NCBI RefSeq assembly: GCF_025628935.1
Contig: NZ_JAOTIS010000012.1
Coordinates: 28,217-92,216, forward strand
Length of the DNA stretch: 64,000 bases
Direction: 5' to 3'
From: Macrococcus capreoli
Lineage (GTDB): Bacteria > Bacillota > Bacilli > Staphylococcales > Staphylococcaceae
The notes under the pieces are model-generated. The model ran no database searches and had not been told where the DNA came from. It saw only the letters and a program-made list of their open reading frames with translations. The position numbers and the translations under genes were made by a program. Of this stretch, positions 28,635 to 40,357 are shown piece by piece; position 1 is the first letter of the stretch, and the number at the start of each line of letters is the position of its first letter.

Positions 28635-31382
28635 CTATTTACTCTCTAATACACTTAAACATCTTGGACATACATTCGGGAAAGCATGATCAACTCCAGT
28701 TAGTTTCGTAGAGAAATTCCAGCAACGTTCACACTTCTCACCTTCTGCACGTTCAACCAATACATTTAAGTTTGAATATTTCGTGCCAACTGCCTCATCA
28801 CTTACAATCGCTTGCGATACGATGAATAATTGATGTAAATTATCGAATGATTTCAATAATGCTAAATCTTCAGCGTTATCACTATATACAGTTACTTTCG
28901 CTTCTAACGGTTTACCGATTACTTTTTCATTACGTAATGCCTCGATACCTTTCAATACATCATCACGTAATGTTAAGAAGTGAGACCATTTGTCGATTAA
29001 TGCACTGTCTACGTCATGTACTTCAGGCATATCTGTTAAATGTACGCTTTCTTCTTTAACATGTGGTGTATGGCTCCAGATTTCATCAGCTGTATGCGGG
29101 ATGATTGGTGCTAATACTTTTGTAAGTGATGTTAACACTTCATACACAACAGTCTGCATGCTACGACGAACATGGCTATCTGCACCTTCAATATATAAGA
29201 TATCTTTACCATAATCTAAGTAGAAGTTACTTAACTCTACGTTAATAAAGTTTTGTAATTCCTGATAAATATCTAAGTAATCATTGTTATCGTAGTGTGT
29301 ATGTGCATGATTTACGAAGGTATATAATTTATTTAACATAAACTTATCAATTTCTTTTAAATCCTCATAAGCCACTTTATCCGTTTCTGGATTAAAGTCA
29401 TTAACATTACCTAATAAGAACTTAAATGTATTTCGGATTTTACGGTATACTTCTGATACTTGTTTTAAAATATCATCAGAAATACGTACGTCAGCTAAAT
29501 AATCGACTGACATTACCCATAGACGGATAATATCTGCACCCATTTGTTTTACAACTTTTTCAGGTACGACTGTATTACCGAGCGACTTGCTCATTTTACG
29601 ACCTTGACCGTCCATAACGAAACCATGTGATAATAACTTCTTATACGGTGATTTACCACGCGTTGCAACAGCTGTCGTGATAGATGAGTTAAACCATCCA
29701 CGATATTGGTCACTTCCTTCAAAATACAAATCAGCTGGGAAGCTTAAATCGTCACGAGCCTCTAATACACCGCGGTGACTTGATCCTGAATCAAACCAAA
29801 CGTCCATGATATCTGTTTCTTTAGTGAATTCACCATTCGGACTACCTGGATGCGTAAATCCTTCTGGTAATAAATCTTTCGCTTCACGCTCATACCAAAC
29901 ATTTGAACCATGCACTTCAACAAGTTTAGCAACATGTTCAATCACTGCTTCGTCCATGATGATATCACCATTTTCAGCATAGAATACCGGAATTGGCACA
30001 CCCCATACACGTTGACGTGAGATTACCCAGTCACCACGGTCACGAATCATGTTGTAAATACGTGTTTTACCCCATTCAACTTTAAATTCAGTTTCATCGA
30101 TTGCATTTAAGATATCTTGACGCACTTTGTTAATAGATGCAAACCATTGTGGTGTTGCACGGAAGATAACAGGTTTTTTCGTTCTCCAGTCATGTGGATA
30201 TGAATGCGTGAAGAATTCTAATTTCAATAATGCGCCAGCTTCTTTTAAACGTTCTGTGATAACAGGATTTGCTTTATCATAGAATAATCCCTCAAATTCG
30301 CCCGCTTCAGCAGTAAATACACCTTTGTCATCTACTGGTGAAATAACAGGTAACTCATATTTTTGACCGACGATAAAGTCATCTTCCCCGTGTCCAGGTG
30401 CAGTATGAACACAACCTGTACCAGCGTCAGTTGTAACATGATCACCTAAAATGATGATTGATTTTCTATCTTCAATAAGTGGGTGTTGTGTCGTGATTAA
30501 TTCTAATTCAGACCCTTTAAATTCTTTTTCAATGACTACTGCATCTTTATCCCATCCAATGGCATCACACACATTATCAAGTAACGCTTGTGCAACGATA
30601 TAAGACTTACCTTCAACACCAACTTGTACGTAGTTCAATTCAGGATTCACTGAAATTGCGACGTTGGCTGGCATTGTCCATGGTGTTGTTGTCCAGATAA
30701 CGAATTTAACGCCTTCTGCAACGACACCACGCCCATCAACTGTTTCAAATGCAACATAAATTGACGCAGATTTTTTATCTTGATATTCAATTTCTGCTTC
30801 AGCAAGTGATGATTCACTAGATGGTGACCAGTACACTGGCTTCTTACCTTTATAGATGTAACCTTTTTTCGCCATATCACCGAACAGACGAATTTGTTCA
30901 GCTTCAAATTGCTCTTGTAATGTAATATATGGATTGACCCAATCAGCATTAATCCCTAAACGTTTAAAATCCGCTTTTTGTAATTCAACTTGCTCTAAGG
31001 CATATTGACGACATAATTCACGGAATTCTGCTGTAGACATTTCTTTGCGGTTCACACCTTTTTTCGTTAATGCTTGTTCGATCGGTAAACCATGTGTATC
31101 CCAACCTGGAACAAACGGTGTATAGAAACCATTCATCGCTTTATAACGTGTAATAAAGTCTTTAATGATTTTATTTAGTGCATGCCCCATATGGATTTGT
31201 CCATTCGCATAAGGCGGTCCATCATGAAGGATGTATGGTGTTTTCCCTTCATTTTTCTTTAATACTTTTTGATATAAATCCTGTTCATCCCATTGTGCCT
31301 GAATTTGAGGCTCTTTATTCGGCAGTCCGCCACGCATAGGAAAGTCTGTCTTCGGCATTAATAACGTATCTTTATAGTCCAT
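28635..31382 (-). CDS. ileS: Isoleucyl-tRNA synthetase
   Basis: IleS charges tRNA-Ile. The class I HIGH motif appears as HMGH ([17 protein letters not shown]), and KMSKS is in [10 protein letters not shown]. The editing domain lies between them ([10 protein letters not shown] and following). Four C-terminal zinc cysteines are seen in CERCW and CPRC. At 915 residues it is the bacterial type rather than the mupirocin-resistant eukaryote-like type. AGGAGG precedes the ATG. Upstream is an isoleucine T-box; downstream lie a terminator and then the repeat array. Confidence 0.97.
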   Translation of the reverse strand: MDYKDTLLMPKTDFPMRGGLPNKEPQIQAQWDEQDLYQKVLKKNEGKTPYILHDGPPYANGQIHMGHALNKIIKDFITRYKAMNGFYTPFVPGWDTHGLPIEQALTKKGVNRKEMSTAEFRELCRQYALEQVELQKADFKRLGINADWVNPYITLQEQFEAEQIRLFGDMAKKGYIYKGKKPVYWSPSSESSLAEAEIEYQDKKSASIYVAFETVDGRGVVAEGVKFVIWTTTPWTMPANVAISVNPELNYVQVGVEGKSYIVAQALLDNVCDAIGWDKDAVVIEKEFKGSELELITTQHPLIEDRKSIIILGDHVTTDAGTGCVHTAPGHGEDDFIVGQKYELPVISPVDDKGVFTAEAGEFEGLFYDKANPVITERLKEAGALLKLEFFTHSYPHDWRTKKPVIFRATPQWFASINKVRQDILNAIDETEFKVEWGKTRIYNMIRDRGDWVISRQRVWGVPIPVFYAENGDIIMDEAVIEHVAKLVEVHGSNVWYEREAKDLLPEGFTHPGSPNGEFTKETDIMDVWFDSGSSHRGVLEARDDLSFPADLYFEGSDQYRGWFNSSITTAVATRGKSPYKKLLSHGFVMDGQGRKMSKSLGNTVVPEKVVKQMGADIIRLWVMSVDYLADVRISDDILKQVSEVYRKIRNTFKFLLGNVNDFNPETDKVAYEDLKEIDKFMLNKLYTFVNHAHTHYDNNDYLDIYQELQNFINVELSNFYLDYGKDILYIEGADSHVRRSMQTVVYEVLTSLTKVLAPIIPHTADEIWSHTPHVKEESVHLTDMPEVHDVDSALIDKWSHFLTLRDDVLKGIEALRNEKVIGKPLEAKVTVYSDNAEDLALLKSFDNLHQLFIVSQAIVSDEAVGTKYSNLNVLVERAEGEKCERCWNFSTKLTGVDHAFPNVCPRCLSVLESK

Positions 31383-31407
31383 TTCTTATTCCTCCTAAAA
31401 TTTAAAT

Positions 31408-31605
31408 TAAAAAAACTCTTAAGTTGATTAATCAGGACGAACGGATCCGCGGTACCACCTGACTTAACTCAACTTAAGAGTTCACTTTAAAATATAATAT
31501 TGAAAAATATAGACTGATCTTATCTACCGGTCGTTGCTTAGGCTCTCACTATCCCTAATTCGCTGCTCAAGTCATCAATAGATACGGTTCTATATGTTTA
31601 TTTTT
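31408..31605 (-). promoter_or_regulatory. T-box leader of ileS
   Basis: The minus strand contains the invariant T-box AGGTGGTACCGCGG (31447-31460). Upstream stem I elements are seen, including an AGAGA-type segment (GTGAGAGCC) and a specifier region where ATC (31517-31519), an isoleucine codon, fits. A long terminator stem follows (AACTCTTAAGTTGA with TCAACTTAAGAGTT, extended by TCAGG/CCTGA) and then T residues. Uncharged tRNA-Ile should promote readthrough. Confidence 0.95.
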
Positions 31606-31672
31606 GATTATTATTTATACTACCACGTTTATTTCATTTTGATAAGTAAAAAATTCAAATTTACTCAATAAC

Positions 31673-32176
31673 TTATTTTGAATCTTCTTGCGCCAATGGT
31701 TTCGTTTCTAAATCGTAATTTAATAAATGATCCCAGTCTTCACTTTTCAGCAAATCCAGCTGTGCTTCCACGAGCATTTTAAATCGTGCTCTGAATATTT
31801 TAGACTGACGTTTCATATCTTCAGTCTGGAATGCAATTTCACGTGCTTGCTGCATCGCATCTTTTTTAATTAGTTCAGCATGATTTTTAGCATCCTGAAT
31901 GATTACATCTGCCTGCATTCCCGCACTCGCCTTGATTTCGTCTCCCGCTTTTTGTGCAACTAAAATGGCATCTGAGATTGTATTTTCAACACTTTTGAAT
32001 CGATTAATATTCTCATCTTTATCTGCAATTAATTGTTCTAACATTTTCTTTTCACGACGTAACGTTTCCAATTCGTCGCTTAATTGCTTTAAATAATCTC
32101 TTACTTCGTTTTCATTTAATCCTTTATGAACGATATTAAATGATTTATTTTGAATTTCATCTGGACTGAATTTCAT
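31673..32176 (-). CDS. divIVA: Cell division initiation protein DivIVA
   Basis: DivIVA is a coiled-coil protein that binds curved membrane at the poles and division site. The N-terminal lipid-binding domain begins SPDEIQNKSFNIVHKG, followed by NEVRDYLKQL. The rest of the 167 residues is mostly charged heptad-like coiled coil. GAGGTG precedes the ATG. It closes the ylm gene group, 16 bp after ylmH. Confidence 0.95.
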   Translation of the reverse strand: MKFSPDEIQNKSFNIVHKGLNENEVRDYLKQLSDELETLRREKKMLEQLIADKDENINRFKSVENTISDAILVAQKAGDEIKASAGMQADVIIQDAKNHAELIKKDAMQQAREIAFQTEDMKRQSKIFRARFKMLVEAQLDLLKSEDWDHLLNYDLETKPLAQEDSK

Positions 32177-32191
32177 ACTTTCACCTCTAGT

Positions 32192-32962
32192 TTATTTAAA
32201 CATTGTGCCATATGTGAGTCGAATTTTATCTTTTTTCGTACGGTCACCTATTGCTTCTATTCTACCACGACCATACCCTTTAATAGAAATTAAATCATTG
32301 ACTTCAACATTAAAACTTGTTTTATCGATCACAACATGATTCACCTTCACATGCTCAGCTTCAATATGTTTTTGTGCGATACTTCTCGATTTATTAATCA
32401 TTAACGACACGATATTATCTAGCCGTAAACTTGAGACTGTCGATTGATGTGACTGAAATTCCTCCGTTGCAGTTAACATATCTGCTAAATCAATCTCATT
32501 TAATCTTATCGATGAACCTTTTAATTTCGTTAAATTCTGAAACACAAATGCTTGTAAATGACGTGCTATAACAAACTGTACTTTATCACCGACGATGATA
32601 TCGCCAAGATAATCCCGTTTAAATCCAATCGACATCAATGCACCTAATATATTACGGTGTGTTAACGTCACAAATTTATCCGCGTATTTAATTTCAATAA
32701 TCGATAAATCAAAATCTTCTTTACTTGCTTCATGATAATCAGGATAAATTAAAGCACGCATGCGCTCACGCTCTCCAAGTCCACCATTAAAAGACACATT
32801 GAGCTCAGTACGATTCACTAATGTCGTCAATATAAACTGCTGACGTGGATCTAAAAAATGTGTGAGTACTGGCGCATATTGTGACTCAGCACGCGCAACT
32901 AAACTTTCCAGATGCTTTACGATTTCTATTTCTTCATTTCGGAAATGCTGATATATATTCAT
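32192..32962 (-). CDS. ylmH: YlmH, RNA-binding S4-domain protein
   Basis: A 256-residue protein with an N-terminal YlmH domain and a C-terminal S4 RNA-binding domain (RLDNIVSLMINKSRSIAQ). Relatives have been linked to ribosome-associated quality control and division-site function. The start has GAGGATG just upstream. It lies after a hairpin that could reduce readthrough from ylmG. Confidence 0.92.
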   Translation of the reverse strand: MNIYQHFRNEEIEIVKHLESLVARAESQYAPVLTHFLDPRQQFILTTLVNRTELNVSFNGGLGERERMRALIYPDYHEASKEDFDLSIIEIKYADKFVTLTHRNILGALMSIGFKRDYLGDIIVGDKVQFVIARHLQAFVFQNLTKLKGSSIRLNEIDLADMLTATEEFQSHQSTVSSLRLDNIVSLMINKSRSIAQKHIEAEHVKVNHVVIDKTSFNVEVNDLISIKGYGRGRIEAIGDRTKKDKIRLTYGTMFK

Positions 32963-32986
32963 AACATCCTCACGACCTTTAACATG

Positions 32987-33015
32987 AAAAAAATCTCACC
33001 GTAATGAGATTTTTT
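32987..33015 (-). terminator. Intracluster terminator between ylmG and ylmH
   Basis: AAAAAATCTCA pairs with TGAGATTTTTT around a six-base loop on the minus strand. It lies between the ylmG stop and the ylmH start and could partly uncouple ylmH-divIVA from the genes before it. Confidence 0.7.
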
Positions 33016-33023
33016 AAATAATT

Positions 33024-33317
33024 TTAAGCGAAATAAGGTAAAATCGCATTAAATATTGCAGCTAAACCTCTTTGTAAAAAGTTTAAAAAGATTAATGCAG
33101 CAATACTTGAAATATCAATCATACCGATGGATGGTATCATACGTCGAAATGGTTCAAGAAATGGTTCATAAATTTTTCCCATCCACTCACCAATAACAGA
33201 ATCTCTAAGACCTGGTATCCATGACATAAAGAAGTAGATGACCATCCCAATCGTATATGCATGAATGGCATACATCACAATATTCATTATATAAATCATT
33301 ATTACTAAAGTACTCAT
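33024..33317 (-). CDS. ylmG: YggT family membrane protein (YlmG)
   Basis: A 97-residue integral membrane protein with two main hydrophobic stretches. It carries the YggT family middle motif SWIPG with a following EPFLEPFRRMIP segment. Its function is not firmly known; the family is linked to membrane and division organisation. The start codon overlaps the sepF stop. Confidence 0.9.
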   Translation of the reverse strand: MSTLVIMIYIMNIVMYAIHAYTIGMVIYFFMSWIPGLRDSVIGEWMGKIYEPFLEPFRRMIPSIGMIDISSIAALIFLNFLQRGLAAIFNAILPYFA

Positions 33318-33871
33318 TAATATTCCTCGTGTTCATGATATTCTTCAGGTGCTTCTAACATTTCTGTTATCGTCCCTGCGACTTCTACATTATCAGGTGT
33401 GCATAAAAAGATATCTGCGCCGATACGTTGAATATCGCCACCAATGGCATAAACAGTCCCACTTAAAAAATCGATAATACGCTTTGCTGAAATTTTATCA
33501 ATACGTTGCAAATTGACAAGCGTAGCGCGACGATTTTTTAATTCATCTGCGATATCCTGCGTATCGCTAAATACGCGTGGTTCAAATAAACACACTTTTG
33601 AAATACTTGAAGACGGTTCGTCATGTATGTTTACGACATTATTTTGCGTCACTTTGCGTTCATTCACTTTCACTTTAGATTTAACAGGTTCAGGTTTCGC
33701 ACGATAAATTGTTTCTTTTTTGACGTGCTGCTTTTCTGGTTGCGGCGTTGTTGCCTTCATTTTCTCACGTTCTACTGATTCAACTGCTTTCTTTGGGGCA
33801 TTATCTTCATAAACAACTTCTTCTTCATCTTCATAAACAAAGAATCCTTTAAATACATCTTTAATGGCCAT
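33317..33871 (-). CDS. sepF: Cell division protein SepF
   Basis: SepF anchors and bundles FtsZ filaments at the division site. The 184-residue protein has an N-terminal amphipathic membrane-targeting segment ([11 protein letters not shown]), an acidic and basic linker, and the C-terminal SepF domain ([19 protein letters not shown] and [19 protein letters not shown]). AGGAGG precedes the ATG. It lies between ylmE and ylmG. Confidence 0.95.
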   Translation of the reverse strand: MAIKDVFKGFFVYEDEEEVVYEDNAPKKAVESVEREKMKATTPQPEKQHVKKETIYRAKPEPVKSKVKVNERKVTQNNVVNIHDEPSSSISKVCLFEPRVFSDTQDIADELKNRRATLVNLQRIDKISAKRIIDFLSGTVYAIGGDIQRIGADIFLCTPDNVEVAGTITEMLEAPEEYHEHEEY

Positions 33872-33886
33872 AAGTATCGTTTCCTC

Positions 33887-34549
33887 CTATCCGACGAGTT
33901 TCGTACCGATACGAATAAACGTCGCACCTTCTTCTATTGCGATTTTGTAATCATTACTCATACCCATTGAAGTTTCTGTACATGGTGCATGGGGTAATCC
34001 TAATGCATTCACTGCTATTTGTAATTGCTTCAATTGTTTAAAATAAGTTCTAATGGCATCATCAGTTGCATCAAGTGGTGCCATCGTCATTAATCCGACT
34101 ACTTCAATGTTATCATATTCAGATAAACTTTGTACAAATGATTGTACATCTTCTGGTGCTATCCCATGCTTACTTTCTTCTCCACTCACATTCACCTGGA
34201 TAAAACATTTAATTTTTTTCGTTGCGCGCTTTTGAATTTCCTGTGCTAAACTCATTCGGTCTAATGAATGAAGATAATCAATATTATCAATCACTTCTTT
34301 AACTTTACGCGTCTGCAATGAACCTATGAAATGCATCGTCACATTTTGAATATGTGCTTTTTTATCAAGAAATCCTTCAATACGATTTTCGCCGAGATGC
34401 ATAACACCCGCATCAACCGCTTCCTGCGCACGTTCTATTGTAACATATTTTGTCACCGCAATTAGTGTGGGTTGTTGACCATAAGGCGACTCTGCTACCG
34501 CTGTATCGATTTCAGATTGTATGACTGCTAAATTATTTTTGACTTCCAT
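33887..34549 (-). CDS. ylmE: YggS/PLPBP family pyridoxal 5'-phosphate homeostasis protein
   Basis: The 220-residue single-barrel protein binds PLP through a lysine in LIAVTKYV and is involved in PLP balance rather than a defined catalytic step. Family segments HLGENRIEG, FIGSLQTRK and the end TFIRIGTKLVG are present. Two upstream starts are in frame; the ATG at 34549 (MEVKNN) is best spaced from GAGGG. It overlaps the pgeF 3' end by 17 bp. Confidence 0.93.
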   Translation of the reverse strand: MEVKNNLAVIQSEIDTAVAESPYGQQPTLIAVTKYVTIERAQEAVDAGVMHLGENRIEGFLDKKAHIQNVTMHFIGSLQTRKVKEVIDNIDYLHSLDRMSLAQEIQKRATKKIKCFIQVNVSGEESKHGIAPEDVQSFVQSLSEYDNIEVVGLMTMAPLDATDDAIRTYFKQLKQLQIAVNALGLPHAPCTETSMGMSNDYKIAIEEGATFIRIGTKLVG

Positions 34550-35339
34550 TATCATCCCTCGTTCCAATATATGCGAGCATTCTGCCCGTTTGTCCTTTTT
34601 CTAAACGATATGAGAAAAATTCATCATGTTCAGTTGAAGTGCATCGTGTTGTCACATCAATATGTTCTGCCTTGATGCCGGCATGCATCGCAATGCGTTT
34701 GTTGATTTCCTGTAAGTTAATATCATACAATGCATTCGTATTACTTTCAAAGCAATCATCCAGATTTAAATTCAAGTCAATAAACTGGCGTTTAATATCT
34801 TCATTGACTTCATAACATGGTGCACTTACAGACGGTCCTATAATACATCTTAAATCATCCACATCTCCTGTATAAGCGTTGATTAAACGATTCAGTATTA
34901 AACCAACTGTCCCACGCCATCCTGCATGGCCTAACGCAATGAAATCATTTGTCGTACTGTATAAGTATACTGGGACACAATCCGCAAAACACATCGTCAG
35001 TAATATTCCTTTTTCATACGTATACAGACCGTCAATGTCTAACCATTTAGACGTTAATGCTAAAACATTTGTACCTTTATCTTCTGCAAATACTTCCTGA
35101 ATATGATTCCCGTGCTTTTGAATTGGAAATACCCAATTACGCGTATCAAACCCAATTTCATTAGCGACAATCGCCTGGTTATAATGGACATTTGACGGGA
35201 CATCATCTATATATAAAGCCATATTTAAGCTGTCTTTCGGAAAGTGACTTTTACCTCCGTGACGACTCGTAATCCCGATCACTTTATCGTATGCATTGTC
35301 AACGTTATATGTATGTTGCTTTAATTGAAATGGTTCCAT
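34533..35339 (-). CDS. pgeF: Multicopper polyphenol oxidase / laccase-domain protein (PgeF, YlmD)
   Basis: A 268-residue YfiH/YlmD family protein. Members act as purine nucleoside phosphorylase-like enzymes and have been proposed to edit peptidoglycan precursors. The metal-site motifs MCFADCVPV, GHAGWRGTVG and APCYEV are intact. GGAGGG precedes the ATG. It is first in the group pgeF-ylmE-sepF-ylmG that follows ftsZ. Confidence 0.92.
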   Translation of the reverse strand: MEPFQLKQHTYNVDNAYDKVIGITSRHGGKSHFPKDSLNMALYIDDVPSNVHYNQAIVANEIGFDTRNWVFPIQKHGNHIQEVFAEDKGTNVLALTSKWLDIDGLYTYEKGILLTMCFADCVPVYLYSTTNDFIALGHAGWRGTVGLILNRLINAYTGDVDDLRCIIGPSVSAPCYEVNEDIKRQFIDLNLNLDDCFESNTNALYDINLQEINKRIAMHAGIKAEHIDVTTRCTSTEHDEFFSYRLEKGQTGRMLAYIGTRDDNGSQK

Positions 35340-35367
35340 TGTACCCTCCAGAGTGGCATCTTATATA

Positions 35368-35413
35368 AAAACCGAACAAACAAAAATCAAAAAGCGACTT
35401 ATGTTTGTCCGGC
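35368..35413 (-). terminator. Terminator after ftsZ
   Basis: The minus strand forms CCGGACAAAC / GTTTGTTCGG with a long loop and a following T run, between ftsZ and pgeF. Confidence 0.75.
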
Positions 35414-35441
35414 AGTATGGTTGATCTTTATTTAATGAAAA

Positions 35442-36563
35442 TTATCTTCTACGACGACGTGGACGGTCTTTTAAGAAACCAGGAACATCTAAGTCATCTC
35501 TATTAGATTCTCTTTCAGGTTGTGCAGTTTGCGTCGAAGTTGCCTCAGTTCTTGGCTCACGATTCACTTGTGGTGCACCAAATGTTGATTGTGGTACATT
35601 GCGCGTCGGTTTATCATTAAAGCCAGTTGCGATAACCGTTACAACGATTTCATCTTGTAATTCTGGGTTGATTACAGTACCGAAGATCATATTTACATCT
35701 TCATCTGCAGCATCTTGTACAATATCAGCAGCTTCCTGTGCTTCGAATAATGTTAATGATTCGCCACCAGTGATGTTCATTAACACACCTTGTGCACCAA
35801 CGATTGATGTTTCAAGTAATGGAGAAGAAATTGCTTTTTTCGCCGCTTCAATCGCACGATTTTCACCACTAGATACACCGATACCCATTAATGCTGAACC
35901 TTGGTTAGACATAATTGTCTTCACATCAGCGAAGTCTAAGTTAACTTCACCTGAAACAGCGATTAAGTCAGAAATACCTTGAACCCCTTGACGTAATACG
36001 TTATCTGCTTCTTTGAACGCTTCCATCATCGGCGTAGATTTATCAACGATATCTAATAAACGATCATTTGGAATAACGATTAACGTATCAACCGCTGCTT
36101 TCATTGCTTCAACACCAGCAGCTGCTTGTGTTTGACGTTTACGTCCTTCGAATGAGAATGGTCGCGTCACAACACCAACTGTTAAAGCGCCCATTTCTTT
36201 AGCGATTTTAGCAACAACAGGTGCGGCACCTGTACCAGTACCGCCACCCATACCTGCAGTAACAAATACCATGTCAGCCCCTTGAATTGCGTCTTCAATT
36301 TGTTCACGAGACTCTTCAGCTGCTTTTTTACCGATTTCAGGATTTGCTCCAGCACCTAATCCACGCGTTAATTTTTCACCGATTTGGATTTTAGAAGATG
36401 CCTTTGATAAGTTTAAAGCTTGGCCATCTGTATTAATAGCGATAAATTCTACATTGTTCATACCGTGATCAATCATTCGGTTAACGGCATTGTTACCGCC
36501 GCCCCCTACACCGATTACTTTTAATGTTGCTAAATGATTAAAGCCTTGTTCAAATTCTAACAT
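35442..36563 (-). CDS. ftsZ: Cell division protein FtsZ
   Basis: FtsZ is the tubulin-like GTPase that forms the Z ring. The GTP loop [12 protein letters not shown] and the T7 loop [11 protein letters not shown] are intact. The linker is followed by the conserved C-terminal peptide [17 protein letters not shown], which binds FtsA and SepF. At 373 residues it is slightly shorter than S. aureus FtsZ, the difference being in the linker. AGGAGG precedes the ATG. Confidence 0.98.
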   Translation of the reverse strand: MLEFEQGFNHLATLKVIGVGGGGNNAVNRMIDHGMNNVEFIAINTDGQALNLSKASSKIQIGEKLTRGLGAGANPEIGKKAAEESREQIEDAIQGADMVFVTAGMGGGTGTGAAPVVAKIAKEMGALTVGVVTRPFSFEGRKRQTQAAAGVEAMKAAVDTLIVIPNDRLLDIVDKSTPMMEAFKEADNVLRQGVQGISDLIAVSGEVNLDFADVKTIMSNQGSALMGIGVSSGENRAIEAAKKAISSPLLETSIVGAQGVLMNITGGESLTLFEAQEAADIVQDAADEDVNMIFGTVINPELQDEIVVTVIATGFNDKPTRNVPQSTFGAPQVNREPRTEATSTQTAQPERESNRDDLDVPGFLKDRPRRRRR

Positions 36564-36595
36564 TCAATTTTCCTCCTATATCATTGTGGCCAATT

Positions 36596-38008
<1,413 letters not shown>

Positions 38009-38116
38009 TTAACATACACTATCAATATTACATTATAGACTTTATTCAGAAAACTATAAACGCTTTTTTTCACAATAAAATAATTTTTTTGTAAATTACA
38101 ACAAGCGTTGTCCAGA

Positions 38117-39016
38117 TTATTCTGTCGTTTTTGTTTGTTTCACATCTTTTAACTGTTTTTGTAAATCCTGAACAGCCTGTTCGACTTCTTTTTTCTCTTT
38201 AGAATCTTTCGCTTTCATTTCTGATTCCAATTCGAGTCGACGTGCTTCCGCCTTTTTAGATTCGTACGGAATAAATACTGCACCAACCTCTAAATCAATC
38301 ATTCCGGGCTTTATAATATTGCCGTTTTGGTCACGCTTAATATTTTTCACCATGCTTGGGTAATAATTGAGCTTATCAGAAATTGTGCGTAAATCACCGA
38401 TGACTTCAATGCCGTCTTTCATAAAGATTTGAATACGTGCAGATGCCTGTTCATTCGGCACAAAATTAATTTCTGATATTTGATTGGCGATAGCATTTTT
38501 CGTTTCAGAAAGCACTTTAACAAGTTGATTGAGTTCTTTCTTGCTGAAGTTATTAATGATGGGTGCATCTCCTGGTGTTGAAAAATCAACGCGATGCAAT
38601 ATTTGACCATTCTCAAGTACAGGATGAAATGCACTCCCGTCTGGCACGACGCCGACTAATTGATATTCATCCACATGAATATCGACTTTATTCGGAAAAT
38701 GACGTTTCACTGTAACGGATTTTATACCGTCCAGATATTCAATGTTACTCGCTATTTCACCTGGGTCTATACTATAAATTCTATCCGATTTTGTTACATT
38801 TGCTTTTTTTAAGATTTTATCTTTACTATTTAGTACGGTGTCATTTACCGTCACTTTACTCACGTAACTAATATTTGTAAACATAAAGAGCAACACTAGA
38901 GTGACGAGCGCAACGACAGCTAGGAAAATGCCGAGCTGAATACGTTGTCTACGTTTGCGACGTTTCTTTTTTTCAGCAACAAATTGTGGTGTTTCGACAA
39001 TTTTTTGTTCCATCAT
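38117..39016 (-). CDS. divIB: Cell division protein DivIB/FtsQ
   Basis: A bitopic membrane protein of the divisome that associates with FtsL and DivIC. It has a basic cytoplasmic head (EKKKRRKRRQR), one membrane segment (about 30-50), a POTRA domain (ISYVSKVTVND) and a beta domain. The C-terminal tail is rich in Lys, Glu and Gln and probably coiled or disordered. The start (ATGATG) follows the murD stop directly with a weak ribosome binding site, which suggests coupling. 299 residues. Confidence 0.92.
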   Translation of the reverse strand: MMEQKIVETPQFVAEKKKRRKRRQRIQLGIFLAVVALVTLVLLFMFTNISYVSKVTVNDTVLNSKDKILKKANVTKSDRIYSIDPGEIASNIEYLDGIKSVTVKRHFPNKVDIHVDEYQLVGVVPDGSAFHPVLENGQILHRVDFSTPGDAPIINNFSKKELNQLVKVLSETKNAIANQISEINFVPNEQASARIQIFMKDGIEVIGDLRTISDKLNYYPSMVKNIKRDQNGNIIKPGMIDLEVGAVFIPYESKKAEARRLELESEMKAKDSKEKKEVEQAVQDLQKQLKDVKQTKTTE

Positions 39017-40357
39017 TTATTGTATTAACTTCACTTGCTGAATGAAGTCTTCTCCTCGTACTTCATATGTCGGGTATTGGTCCCAACTCGCACATGCCGG
39101 GCTTAACAATACTGTGTCACCTGCTTCAGTTTGTCCTTGTGTCTTTATGACCGCATCTTTAACATCTGTGCATTCTGTATATGCAATGTGATACAGTTGA
39201 GCAAACGCAACAAGTTTCTTTGTCGTTTGACCGAATATATACATGTGTTTAACACGGCTGATATGGGATGATAAATCGTCAAAGCCATTACCTCGATCTA
39301 ATCCACCACATAACCAGTGTATCGGTGTTTCAAATGCATCCAGTGCAAAAGTCGTCGCTAACGTATTCGTTGCCTTAGAGTCGTTATAATATTTAACGTC
39401 GCCGATTGTCGTAACATACTGCAGACGGTGTTTAATCCCTTCAAATGACTTTAACGTTGCAATGATACTTTCATTTGGAATGTTACTTAATTTCGCTGCA
39501 GCAACACTTGATAACACGTTCTCTAAATTATGTTTGCCAGGTAAGACGATATCACGCACATCAATGATATATTCATCTTTAAAATATACTTTCCCATCTG
39601 CAATGTAAGCACCGTCAACACGTTCTTCTGAACTAAAGTATACGACTTGACTATGAATCGTTAATCCGTTAAGTAAATCTTTTTGCTGTGCATTAAAGAT
39701 AAGATAATCTTCTGCAGTTTGATTGCGAATAATGTTTAATTTCGCACGAACATATTCATCCTGCGTGCCATGATAATCTAAATGCGCTGAATAAATGTTG
39801 GTAATCAATGCAATATGGGGTTTAAATGTTTTGATCCCCATTAATTGAAAGCTTGATAATTCAGTAATTAATGTGTCGTCTGGTTTAGCATTTTGGGCGA
39901 TTAACGATGCTACAAAGCCGATATTACCGCATAATAAACCTGTTTGATTACTATGTTTAAACATATCGCCAATTAACGAAGTAACTGTTGTCTTCCCGTT
40001 TGTTCCTGTAATTCCGATCATTTGACCTTCGTTGATTTCATATGCTAACTCTACTTCAGTAATGATTGGAATATGACGTTCGATGGCAGCCTGAATTAAT
40101 GGAATTGAATATGGGATACCAGGATTCTTAACCATTAACGTAACATCATCGAGTAAATCCAATGGATGATGCCCGCTAATCACTTGTATATTCAATTGTG
40201 CTAATTCTTGTGCTTCAGCGGTCTGGCTAACGTCTTTACCATCATTGACCGTAACTATTGCACCTAACTGATGCAATAATTTTGCTGTTTCATAACCACT
40301 TTTACCGAGACCGAGTACTAATATTTTTTGACCTTGATATTTTGTGATAGCTCTCAT
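39017..40357 (-). CDS. murD: UDP-N-acetylmuramoylalanine-D-glutamate ligase
   Basis: MurD adds D-glutamate to UDP-MurNAc-L-Ala using ATP. The ATP loop GITGTNGKTTVTSLI is intact and the typical N-terminal Rossmann-like start VLGLGKSGYETAKLL is present. 446 residues. It begins directly after the mraY stop. Confidence 0.97.
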   Translation of the reverse strand: MRAITKYQGQKILVLGLGKSGYETAKLLHQLGAIVTVNDGKDVSQTAEAQELAQLNIQVISGHHPLDLLDDVTLMVKNPGIPYSIPLIQAAIERHIPIITEVELAYEINEGQMIGITGTNGKTTVTSLIGDMFKHSNQTGLLCGNIGFVASLIAQNAKPDDTLITELSSFQLMGIKTFKPHIALITNIYSAHLDYHGTQDEYVRAKLNIIRNQTAEDYLIFNAQQKDLLNGLTIHSQVVYFSSEERVDGAYIADGKVYFKDEYIIDVRDIVLPGKHNLENVLSSVAAAKLSNIPNESIIATLKSFEGIKHRLQYVTTIGDVKYYNDSKATNTLATTFALDAFETPIHWLCGGLDRGNGFDDLSSHISRVKHMYIFGQTTKKLVAFAQLYHIAYTECTDVKDAVIKTQGQTEAGDTVLLSPACASWDQYPTYEVRGEDFIQQVKLIQ

